64,000 bases of DNA, from positions 131,161,203 through 131,225,202 of the forward strand of contig OY997588.1 of NCBI GenBank assembly GCA_963921825.1, written 5' to 3'. The position numbers were made by a program, and so were the translations under genes. The notes beneath the pieces were generated by a model. The model was not told the DNA's origin and ran no database searches. It saw only the letters and a list, made by a program, of their open reading frames with translations. This stretch comes from Erodium maritimum. Its lineage: Eukaryota; Streptophyta; Magnoliopsida; Geraniales; Geraniaceae. Positions within the stretch are counted from its first letter, which is position 1; the number at the start of each line of letters is the position of its first letter. Shown here piece by piece: positions 1 through 9,912 of the stretch.

Positions 1-789
1 ATGTATCCTTAGACCAAGGAGTCATGTGCCCGTAAGTGAATAGGACTTTACGGATCGAGACAAGGCTTGGAGTCTTGGGATTGATCGCGTCGGATAATGT
101 TGGACATTTCCGGTATGGAAGGCATGAAGGCGATGAGCGAATCACGGGACCTCGTTGGAAATGGCCACGGGCCATGTTCCAAGAGGCCCATGAAAGGTCC
201 ATGGAACTAATTAATCAAGTCTTGATTAATTAGTACTAAGTAAGCAAGACAATGATTAAGGTGTTGGTGATTCACCACCTAACCCAATCTTGTCTTGCCA
301 TACTTTGTCCTATTTACACCTTACTTGACACCATACTTGTCCCATGCCTTTAGTTGGACAAGTATGAGTTTTGTTATGTTTAAGTCATCTTTTTTCAACA
401 TAACAAACAACAAGACAAGAATAGGAAACACATTTTCTCTCCCTCTTCCATGGCCATTTCGGGTTTGGCTAGTTTCCACCTCCATTTTTGTGTTCTTGAG
501 TCCTCAAAGAGAAGAACTACGTGGCTTTGATTCCCATGTGGATACGTAGGCGTCTTGGAGACTCAAGCCAATCATTCGTTAACCGGTGTTCTTGTTTTGG
601 TAAGAAATAGTGCTGAATTTTTCTCTTGTGAATCCATTCTTTGTTAGTTGTTTCATGGTTTAATCGTCTCTTGGTTTTCATTGATTTTCCGCTGCGAGTT
701 GGTTCATCTCCAACCCTACCTCGAGACCCAACAAAAAGAACACAACTTACCTGACAGATACAATTAGTTGAGACTCGGTTAAAGTATTC
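1..789. other. Unassigned sequence, possibly interior of a CACTA element
   Basis: No convincing gene is seen. The open frames here are short, lack recognisable motifs and do not continue across plausible splice sites. The stretch leads without a visible boundary into the CACTA-type terminus that follows, so it may be the inside of that element, but no transposase motif is present to prove it. Confidence 0.3.
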
Positions 790-1002
790 GTTGGTCAAGT
801 AATTACTTCACCAACGGATGCATCATCTGTTGGTAAAGTATTGAGACTGTACCGACAGATACGACACACTTGAGATTCGAAAATTTTATCTGTTGGTCAA
901 GTAGTCACTTCACCCACAGATATTGCAACCGTTGCTAAAGTGCACATACTTTACCAACGGATATTTTTACATCCGTTTGCCAAGTCCATTTCAGCAGTAG
1001 TG
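790..1002. mobile_element. Terminus of a CACTA (En/Spm-like) DNA transposon
   Basis: Read on the minus strand, the sequence from 1002 begins CACTACTGCTGAAA, which matches the CACTA terminal signature. Behind it lie repeated subterminal motifs in both orientations: forms of ACCAACGGATA near 813, 952 and 844 (diverged), and ATCTGTTGGT near 827 and 889. Clustered short subterminal repeats are typical of CACTA elements, where the transposase binds. Only one end is in the window, so length, coding capacity and the 3-bp target duplication cannot be judged. Confidence 0.7.
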
Positions 1003-2359
1003 TAATGAAGGAATGATTGTCATCTCGTCACCAACCATTGAGCCGAACAAGACCTCTGCCAAGATGAGGGCCCTAGGGCTCACCAATATGGTATCTGAGG
1101 AGGAGTTACATGAGAATCAAGTGAGGTCTAGATGACAGCCTCACTAGGGTAAATGAGTTGCTTTTTGGAATACGGGTCCATGATAGTGGAAAAGCGTCCC
1201 GACCCCTACCTAGTTAGTATCTTCTAAATGGTTTCATCCGTCAATTATTATGATCCCTGCTCAAATAGCACACTTTCGTTAAAAATTACATAGTCCTCTT
1301 CAGAAGATTGGGGGTATTTAGGCACTATTACTTGTATCAGGTCGAACTAGAATTGATTTCATTGGGCTTTATATTTCTTCTTGTTGGCATTAAGACTGAA
1401 TTGTCAAAAACTAAGTTTGTATCCAATATAATTCAGAGACCAATACGATACATTTTCTAAGGACAATTCAAGGTTTAGAAATGGTTATTTTTTTTCTATT
1501 TTCTTTCTGAAGCAATAAATCAGTAATTTTGACTAAAATAATCATAATTAATTACCCCATAGTTCTTGTGTTCGAATCGACATATTTTATATGTTGTAAA
1601 TAAAATTCACATTCTTCAAAACGCAGAAGGCGTTATCAATGAAATGTATAATCAATTTTGGAACTGAATTAACAAAAATTAAAGAGTCGTACTGTGGTCC
1701 CAATCATGAGGTTTTATGGGAGTCACAGGTTCACATATATGCATCCAATCTTAATTAAATTGCATTCATCCCTCTTCCCTCACTACTTATGGTGGACACA
1801 TGCACTTTTATTAATTGCCTCACATGTAAATTGTCAAGTATTACCAATATTTTGTAATGTTGCACTTAGTTTCGCTTTATTATAGTTGCAGATTATGTTT
1901 TACCTGTCTATCCAGGCCAAGCTTATAAATCTGTTTGCAGTCACTTTCTGCTTCCTAAAACATCCAACTCTTTGGTTGCTTCATTTTTATTAATGTCCAA
2001 TCTTGTTCATTAATATTCCCAAAAGTCTAGCTAACACCAAGCTTCCACATTCATATTTTTCTGGTTTGTATCCATTCCGCTATGGTTTCCCAGAAGTTTC
2101 TTGCATAATTACAAGCCTACATATTTATAGCATTTAACTTGTGCGATCCCTTTCAGTTTGAGCATTCATTATCACATGAAAACAATAGTTTTGTATCACT
2201 TGACAGCTTAAATTCATAAATACACTTTCTATTTTGTTAAAAATAACTTTTCTTTGAGGTCAACATATAAACTAACTCAATATACACATAGTATCATACT
2301 GAATACTTGATAGGATAGACAAAAATATTTCATTTGCTTTCATGCAAATCAGCTATGTT
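1003..2359. other. AT-rich intergenic stretch, no gene seen
   Basis: Beyond the CACTA end the sequence becomes AT-rich. The longest open frame (63 codons near 1694) has no recognisable domain. No tRNA, rRNA or repeat structure was recognised. Confidence 0.4.
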
Positions 2360-2872
2360 GCAAAATATTGATCACGTACACTATAGTATTCATGTTGGCA
2401 AAATCACATATGTCATATATAAAGTATTGGTCACACGATTCTGTTAGTGAAAATGGATAGAATATTCCATTCTGTTAGCCATGTGACAGTTCGTTGAGAG
2501 TAAAATGACGATTTTGACCTTACTCATATCAATCTTATGACTTTAATAAGAAAAATTATCATTTTACCCTTATTTTATAATAACCTTATTTAAAATATCA
2601 ACCTTATTTATAATAAATAAGGTTATTATAAAATAAAGTTAAAATGATAATTTTCCCTATTAAAGTCATAAGATTGATATGAGTAAGTCAAAATCGTCAT
2701 TTTACTCTCAACTAACAGTCACATGGCTAACATAATGGAATATTCCGTCCATTTTCACTAACAGAATCGCGTGACCAATACTTTATATATGGCATATATG
2801 ATTTTGCAAACTTGGGTAGTGTAGTGTTCGTGACCAATACTTAAGTGTAAGTTTCAATATTTAACCCTAAAA
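2360..2872. mobile_element. Foldback MITE, copy A (long inverted arms)
   Basis: Two arms of about 230 bp (2395-2620 and 2625-2829) are near-perfect reverse complements, meeting at a short AT-rich hinge built on AAGGTTATTATAAAATAAA. The right terminus reads, on the minus strand, GGGTTAAATATTGAAACTTA; the left terminus is less well preserved. Copy B at 52918-53393 shares the terminal motif and the arm motif around ATTGGTCAC..GATT.TGTTAGT. There is no coding capacity. Long terminal inverted repeats suggest a Mutator-like origin, but no clear target duplication was seen. Confidence 0.75.
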
Positions 2873-2904
2873 AGAATATACTAAACTATCATATATAAGG
2901 AAGC

Positions 2905-4918
2905 ATTACAATGTCCTCTACTAGGGTTTTATCGTCGCTAGTGAAAAAAAGGTCCGCCTGAGGACGCCTCTGTCACTCCCAGCTTCAGTCTGGCACCACT
3001 TCCCAATCTTCATGGCGCTCCTCTCCCTCTACCCCTACGATTGTCTCCCCAATCCCATCCCAATATCCTTCACGAACCAATTCCGGTCCATCGATGATAT
3101 AAATTCCACATTCGACCTACCCATCACCGTCATTCCAACCTTTGTCGACCCAACACTCAACTTCCTCCCAGAGCCTCCCACACACATTCCCCAATCCGCC
3201 TCTCATTGTGCCTCGACAATCGTCCCCCCCCCCCCCCCATTCTCACCGAGGTTAGTCGAGTCCCGAATTTCACCCGGGTCCACCAATTGAATCATCTGCT
3301 CCTCAATCGCAAACGACTGGACTCTCGCTTATTCTATCAGGGGCATCGACATCAACTTTAGGGCTTTCACAGCCAACACCTAGACCTCAATGCCAGCGCC
3401 GCATTGACCCGGGTTCTGGACTGATTCCCAACATTAATTCGTTAGTCGAACGACCGGACCTGTGAATTCTGGCATTAATTGCCAAGGCATGGGCTCCTAC
3501 TACACAAGCAGCAACTCTGACACCTACTCCGAGATCATAGTCCTCACGTTCTATTTCTCTCTGAAACTATTCTTTCCGATCGGAATTTTACACTCTTGGC
3601 TAGCTCGTTGGGCTTCAGTGGTTATATTTGTGAACCAAAGTCGGATATGCAACGGGGATTGGCACTGTTCTGGGTACAAGTTAATACGTTGGATCTTCGT
3701 GCTAAAGATTGTCACCATATTGATGTGGAAATCTCAACGTCGGGATATGATGATATACGTCTTACATGGAACTATGGGGAGGCTAATAGAATCATAGGGA
3801 TCATACCTCAGACATGTTATGCAGACTCCACACATATTCGCGGTCGAATTGGATCATCATTGGTGATCTCAATAATATCCTTAACCTGAATGAAACTGTG
3901 GGCGGAGGGGATTATCCAACAATTTTGATAAATGATTTCTATTAGGTAATGGATGAATTGGATCTTATTGATATACCAATATCGGGCCATCAGTTCACAT
4001 GGTTCAAAGGACGGACCCTGGGTAGGCGTATTGAAACAAGACTAGACTGAGCACTCATTACTGAGTCTTTTTTCTTATCCCTCCCGGGCCCGGATCTTCT
4101 TAATACATGGGTTACCACTTCCGATCACTGGCCTATTCTCCTTTCTTATGCTCGAAAACAATAGAATCGGGGCCGACCAAAATTTCGATTCCAATCTCAA
4201 TGGATCTGGGATCCGGACTATGGTCGCATAATACAGCAAAACTGGGATAAATCTATGGGTAAAAATATAAAGGATGTTATAAAAGGAATGGACAATTCTC
4301 TGGATGATTGGGGACGCAACAATTTCAGGAAAAATGTGAATCATATTAACTGGTGCTAGATACATATCGCTGAACTAAACGGACGTACGGACATGGCAGG
4401 GATCCATAGGCGGGAAGCAATTCAAATCCAATATGAGAAAGCTTTATGTGCTCAAGAGGCCTTCTGGCGCCAAAGAGAAAAACAACACTGGCTAGCGGAA
4501 AGAGACAAGAATACCAAATTTTTTCAGGCCTCGGTCAGGTATCGGAGACGGGTAAATGCAATTATGTCCCTTCGAGACTCCCTTGGAAACATTGTCACTT
4601 GGGAATCAGGTATGAAAGACCTCATCACAGATTACTTTATTCGGTTATTCTCTATCAGTCAACCAAACCTATCAAACTTCCCAATCACCCTACCAACACC
4701 AATCGCTTAGGACGATAACTCACTTCTCCTAGCACCAGGTACCGCTGATGAAATTCGGCATGCCGTCTTTCAAATGGGTCCAGATAAATCCCCGGGTCCA
4801 GATTGTTTGAACTCTAGATTCTGCCAATAATACTGGCCATCGGCTATTGCTCTTTGCAACGTTATACTTAGGATATTATTGGCAGAATCTAGGGTTAAAA
4901 CAATCTGGACCCGGGGAT
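2905..4918 (+). mobile_element. L1-type LINE A, 5' part (ORF1 region, endonuclease, start of RT)
   Basis: Plant L1 retrotransposon, plus strand. A proline-rich frame starts at 3012 (ORF1 region). From about 3462 to 4150 an apurinic endonuclease domain is readable over several frames: NCQGMG at its start, then GLALFWVQVN, GDLNNIL, DELDLIDIPISGHQFTW and SDHWPI, which are the usual exonuclease-endonuclease-phosphatase landmarks. From 4393 the linker before RT is open (HWLAERDKNTKFFQ), followed by RT motif PDKSPGPDCLN at 4780-4812. Several stops and frame changes make it inactive. It is cut at about 4919 by nested LTR elements and resumes at 20737; about 150 residues of RT lie in neither part. 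Confidence 0.85.
4786..4918. repeat. 47-bp inverted duplication of LINE RT sequence at the insertion junction
   Basis: 4786-4832 (ATAAATCCCCGGGTCC onward) is repeated in reverse complement at 4871-4918, with a 38-bp spacer. The unit is LINE A coding sequence (RT motif SPGPD), so the second arm is an inverted copy of the first. It abuts the truncated end of the LTR element that follows. Confidence 0.85.
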
Positions 4919-4990
4919 CCAACACAACGACAACTCTCCTCAACCACTTTCTTCGCTTAACAGAAACGCTCAAGAAGAAACGAGCGCAGT

Positions 4991-5019
4991 CCACCACGCT
5001 TCCGCTGCGCCACTCTGAT
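4991..5019 (-). other. Initiator tRNA-Met 5' fragment inside LTR element 1
   Basis: On the minus strand these 29 bases match nucleotides 1-29 of the plant initiator tRNA-Met as I recall it, without a mismatch (ATCAGAGTGG, then the D-arm GCGCAGCGGAAGCG, ending GTGGTGG). It contains an A-box-like TGGCGCAGCGG but no anticodon stem 3' side, T-arm or B-box, so it is not a functional tRNA gene. It lies just downstream of gag on the element's own sense strand. Confidence 0.85.
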
Positions 5020-5082
5020 CTCAACGATACTAGGTCAAACCCCGGAACGCGAAAGCGGAAAAGCGGAAAAACGCCTTAAACA

Positions 5083-6693
5083 AAACGCAAGTTCAAAAGT
5101 TGCAACAATAACCAAAAGCAACAAACCAGAACGAGTCAAACACAAGACTCAAAAGAAGACACAGTTCTAAAGTCAAAACAAAAGCAACTCCCGGACTCTC
5201 GCTAGTCCTACGCTCCTCGATATCCTCTAGCGTGCTGGAAGTCACGAACGGTCTCACGATCGGAGTCCTGTCTCTCTGCCCGTGAATCGACAATAGCATA
5301 CACCCGACCTTGCTGCAACCGAGGTCCCCCTCTCGGAGGTGGTGGAAGTGCCACCTGCTGTGCCGCTCTCTGTCTCGGTGCCGGTGCGCTCGCTGCCTGC
5401 CACGGATCTCTCTGCGTTTGAGCCTGACGCTGCTGGAACTGAGGTGACTGCCCAGTCTGCGATTGCCGAGGTCACGGAGCCGACATCTCTCCAAATCGGT
5501 CGAGACATCTGGCCGCAAAGTGTCCAGGCCGTCCGCACTGGTGCCATAGCAGTGGCCCAGTACTATGTCTCCTCTCAGATGTGGTCGAAAGACGATCACC
5601 CGGTCCGCTCTCCGGACACTCTCGAGCTGCGTGGTCCTGCTGTCTACATCGAAAACACGCCCATTCAGACGGGGCAGGTGCAACGGAGGCCATCGATCCG
5701 GCCCGCTGTGTACCTCTCATCTGAGTCTGAGGCTGGGACGATCCCGTGAATCTCGACCTCCTCGGATCACGAGACTCGGATGGCCTCAGGAAACCACTCG
5801 GCCTCGGCCTGACCTCTCGAACCCTGTCTGCCTCTCGGAAGCGTCGCTCCACGGCCAAAGCCCGGTCCACCAGCTCTGAATAAACTTGAGTCCTCATAGC
5901 AGCGAGTCGGTCTGCTATAGTGGGATGCAGGCCGTCCTCAAACCGTCGACAACGTAGAATCTCCATCTGCACCATCTCAGAGGCAAAACGTGACAGGGAT
6001 GTGAACCTCGTCTCGTACTCAGCGACGGACAAACCCTCCTGTCGCAGCTCCAGGAACTGCTGGTGTCGATCATCCAACACCGACTGAGGAAAATACTGCT
6101 CCAAGAAACGCTGCTCAAACAGCGAGTAGTCATCTCCCACGCGCGCTTGCTCGCGCTGCCACCAACGGTAGGCATCACCCTCCAACTGAAAAGTCGCAAA
6201 TGACACTCTCCTGCGTCCATCCAGTATACCTGAGGTGTCTAGGTTGCGAGTCATCCGCTCCAGCCATCCCTCGGCTGCCTCGGAGTCTGGCTCCCCAGAA
6301 AACACTGGTGTGCCCAGCCCGCGGAAGTCTCGCAGCATCTGAGCGGTGCTGCTGTCGACCTGATCGAGTCTCGAGGTCGCGGCTGCAGGTGCAGCAGGTA
6401 CGGTCTCCGGTGCTGGAGTCGTAGTCTCTCTCTCTCTGCCTCCCTACGGGTGAGGGTCTCTACCAAACTCTGGACAGTGCGGGTCAACTCCTCCAGAGCT
6501 ACCGTCTGAGCAGGTTCGGTAACTGGTGGAACCCTAGAGGGAAGTCCCGATGACCAAGTATCGGTCCTCTCGTGCTCCTCAGCACGTGCACCTTGGGTGC
6601 TAGACTGCCCTCGGTCCCTAGCCGGCCGGCCTCTGGTGCCTCGAGGTACGTAGGTCGGCGCCATGTCGTATGTCCTCTGCACGGACAACGCAC
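5083..6693 (-). pseudogene. gag of LTR element 1 (fossil)
   Basis: Capsid-nucleocapsid gene of the Gypsy element, minus strand. A tail of low-complexity sequence (TYVPRGTRGRP) precedes a Retrotrans_gag-type core marked by VFSGEPDSEAAEGWLERM, FATFQLEGDAYRWW and FLEQYFPQSVLDDR, then zinc-knuckle sequence (CFRCRQQDHAARECP and a second knuckle) in an arginine- and serine-rich tail. The layout matches chromovirus gags. The frame is broken; protease and polymerase motifs are not seen after it. It differs clearly from the gags of elements 2 and 3, so it represents a separate subfamily. Confidence 0.8.
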
Positions 6694-7334
6694 AAGTTCA
6701 GTTCCTTAACTTCGAAAAAGACGCGCCTAAGTAACTAGCGTTCACACACGGACAGACAGACACAGTAAAGTCAAACTATAACACCAAAACGGGAAGTCCC
6801 CACATAACAGCCAAGTAACACAGCAGAAATACACAAGTCACACCAATCACCAACTTACCACACACGAACAATTCACATTAGACAAGGACCACTTGGAATT
6901 GAAGTTTAATCACAATCAATTTTCATCCAAAACATTCATGTCGATGTCGTGTCGTTACAACCCGATTCAGGCGTCCCCGAACTACGTTGTAACCACCTGA
7001 CATCCCCCCTAATCATGTCCGGCTATAGTGGCCCCCTATAGCCAAATCGTGATGGTACATACACTTCAGTTTCTGAAGAAAATCGGGCATGACCCGTTCG
7101 TAAATTACACTAATCCTCCGCTTAAGCGGACACTCAAAACACAACCTGCACAGATAAACAAGAACCACAATACACAGCAGTTCAACCAACAACCAAACCG
7201 AGACTTTCTCGTCTCGTTCATACGCTTAGGGCATCTCCGAATTGCGTAACCGACCTACCGACACTTGACTGCCTAACTCTACCCACCTAACTGACGTACG
7301 GTCCGAGGTTTGAAAACATTTTCAAATGAAATCA

Positions 7335-7347
7335 GGCTCTGATACCA
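7335..7347 (-). other. Primer binding site of element 1 (initiator tRNA-Met)
   Basis: On the minus strand TGGTATCAGAGCC lies two bases past the LTR end (TGACA at 7354-7350). It is the complement of the 3' end of plant initiator tRNA-Met over 13 bases, the usual primer for these elements. Confidence 0.9.
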
Positions 7348-7349
7348 CT

Positions 7350-9912
7350 TGTCACGCCCCAAATCCGGTTTTGACCAGACTCGAGACGTGAACTAAAACA
7401 ATAATAATTTTAATAAAAAAAAAGCAAATAAGTCTCAAACTCATGATTTTAAAAAACTTTAAACACCACTCGAGTCACAACTCGGTAAAAACCAACGGTA
7501 AAACAGTTCAAAATAAAACGGTACATCTCTAGATTCTCTAGCCTAGGACCCTCGTCAGCTCCCAAGCATCGAGCATCTGGCTAGTACACTTCCTGCTTAC
7601 AACCTGAAAAACAACAAGGTAAGGGGTGAGCTTTCGCTCAGTAGGAAAAGTAGTTAAGGTTATAAGCAAGAGCTCACCACCACGGGTAACCGTCCAATTA
7701 GGGCATACTAGTACAACACACAACTAATTTCCAACGGAACCCGTAACCACACTCCTCAACTCAAGACCGAACCACACTTACGAACCAACTTAGCGAACAA
7801 ACACAAACAACAACATCACACCAATTAAACCAACATCGAACATAAAGTAACTGTAAAACCACAACTATTAACAGTCAACTAACCAAGGGACGCTCTCAAA
7901 TACTCAGAGATAATACCAGAATCTCTAACGGCCTATATCTCTTTCCCGGAACTCCTTCGGGCAAAGGATAGATAAAACAGCCTTCCCGGAACTCCTTCGG
8001 GCAAGGCAAAGGTGAAACAACTTTCCCGGAACTCCTTTGGGCAAAGAAAATGTGAGACAACTTCCCCGGAACTCCTTCGGGCGAAGCAAAGGTGAGACAA
8101 CTTTCCCGGAACTCCTTCGGGCAAAGCATCAAGATAATAATACAACTGTCATAATTAAACACGGCTTACTCAGCCTTATAATCTTACCAAAACCAGTCAC
8201 GTCGGTCTATCACTCACCCGACCATCACAAAACCAAGGGTTTCACATCAACACAACCACAGCACACTCGCCCACACATATCAACAACAAGCTCAACGGTT
8301 ATACTAATCTTGTCTAATAACCCTAACGACAACGACTCACAAGGCAGGCATATCAAACAACAATTAGGCAACCAAACAACACGCAACCTACGGCTCGACA
8401 CGGCCGATCTACCATCACAGCAATTCCCAAGACAGAAACGTAAATGTTCGCAGTTCAATCGACTACGCTAGTTGTTCTCATTCTACATGTTACTACGACT
8501 TATCCGGCTATTATCTGATATGAACGTCTTTCCAGTTTTATTACTCCTATCATGCATACTAGTAACTTTCCACAATTAAACTGGTATCCGCTACTTCCCT
8601 ACCTCGAAACGATACCACATCAGCGTCTCCTAGATGCTGACGACCGGCCCAACACCGTCTTGTAGGGCGAAGTCCGCGTCTGGGCTTAACTCCGGTCTTC
8701 TCTTCGATAAAAGTCGGACTCTCGTTTAAAACGAAAGCCACAAAATGATTTAAAAGGTTACGACAGATTCGATTTAAGTTCAAAAGTTGTCTTTTAGACT
8801 CGAGCGGGCTAAAAGCGGTATTACGGCGAATCGGGTTCGAGCACCCGAGCATCGAAACCGGTGCACGTTTCCCGAGGCACGGTCCCAATGCACAGATCTC
8901 AAAGTACGGGTTTCGTGGCACGATTCCCGAGGTCCGATTCTTCTTTTCCGTTTTGTCCCGTTCTAAGTCCGTTTAACAGTCCAGTTCACTCGTTAGGGTT
9001 TTCAAAACCGATTCCAGGTTCTTTCGTTTTAATACCCTTTTCTTTTTAAGTTAGAAAGCTTCACTTTCGTTCCAACCCGTCCAGATCTGGATCCAACACC
9101 AAAATGGTTTCAACTGCTCAGATCCACAGAAGTTCGAACAGAAATAAAAAAGGGACGAGTTCGGAAAAGAGGAAAGAGAGAAGAAGGGGGCTCGGGAAGC
9201 CTCCGACCACCGGCGAAGATATCTCCGGCGACGGAACCAAGAGGTGAGATTCTCACCGTGGGGAAAAATAGACGACGGCTGTTGAACAGAGATGAAGAGA
9301 GAAGACGGTGGCGGGGAAATAGAACACGGCGAAGGGACAACCTCAGATCCGGACGAAACCGGCGGAACTCACCAGATCTGGAGAGCTCCGGCGAGCTCGT
9401 CTCGGTTAGACGCGTCGGCGATACAAGGGAGAGAGGGTCGCGAGGGCTCGGTTTTGAGAGGGAGAAGAGGGAGGGAGATGGAGGCAGTCGGAGGTGGAAG
9501 AGGAAGCCAGCGGCGCTGGCTAGGTCGACCGCGTGCGGTGGTGGCGAGAGGAGAAAGAGGAGAACCAGAGAGCTCGGGATGAGAGGGGAGGCGAGCTGCG
9601 CGAGAAGAAGGGTCTGAGATATGAGAGGAAACCCTAAAAAAACGCTTAAGTAAGTCGGGCTCGGTATCTGGGCCTCAAGCGGCCCTGAAACGCTGGCCCA
9701 GAACAGGGCTGGGTTGGGTCCTGTCTGGCCACTTCTGAAGCTTGGGCCGGGTTGGCCCGCCTGGTCCAGCCTTTTCCCTTTTTTTTTGAATTAAATTTTA
9801 AAACGAAAATCAAAATCGCCAACACCCAAAAACCGACTCAAAGCTCAACCTCGACGCTCTAAACGAATAAAGTTAAATAAATTAAAACCTTTTAACTGGA
9901 GCGGTCTTCACA
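7350..9912 (-). repeat. Long LTR of element 1 (2.56 kb)
   Basis: Minus-strand LTR starting TGTGAAGACCGCTCC at 9912 and ending GGGGCGTGACA at 7350. It holds the shared landmarks of the group: a GC-rich first part, GAGGTAGGGAA (8605-8595), the 20-mer TCGGTCTATCACTCACCCGA (8202-8221, plus-strand reading), a family-specific tandem array (7940-8130), hairpin TGAGCGAAAGCTCA (7640-7627) and CAG at 7606-7604. Open frames inside it show no protein family and are regarded as chance. Confidence 0.85.
7940..8130. repeat. Tandem array, five units of about 33-39 bp, in LTR 1
   Basis: Units share the core CCCGGAACTCCTTCGGGC followed by an A-rich spacer (AAAGGTGAGACAACTTT type). The core is partly self-complementary (CCCGGAACTCC..CGGG). 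It occupies the position where the other LTRs of this group carry tandem repeats of different sequence. Confidence 0.85.

Larger units (their letters stand above)
4919..9912 (-). mobile_element. LTR element 1 (Gypsy, gag-bearing), one end missing
   Basis: Read on the minus strand the parts are: one LTR (9912-7350), primer binding site (7347-7335), gag (about 6693-5083) and a short post-gag stretch that includes a copy of the 5' half of initiator tRNA-Met (5019-4991). The second LTR and anything beyond are not present. The fossil is broken in several places. It sits against an LTR of element 2 on its right and directly against LINE A on its left, so it inserted into element 2 and is younger than it. 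Gag type suggests the Tekay/Del branch of chromoviruses, by similarity of layout only. Confidence 0.75.

Noticed and set aside
7940-8130. CRISPR-like array of regularly spaced repeats
   Set aside because: The spacers are similar to each other, the array lies inside a plant LTR and no cas gene exists. It is a tandem repeat.
9258-9617. Arginine/glycine-rich open frames in GC-rich LTR parts (also 11837-12340, 19867-20370, 41030-41660, 55358-55848)
   Set aside because: They lie in the GC-rich first part of LTRs, occur on both strands at once, show no domain, and are explained by base composition.
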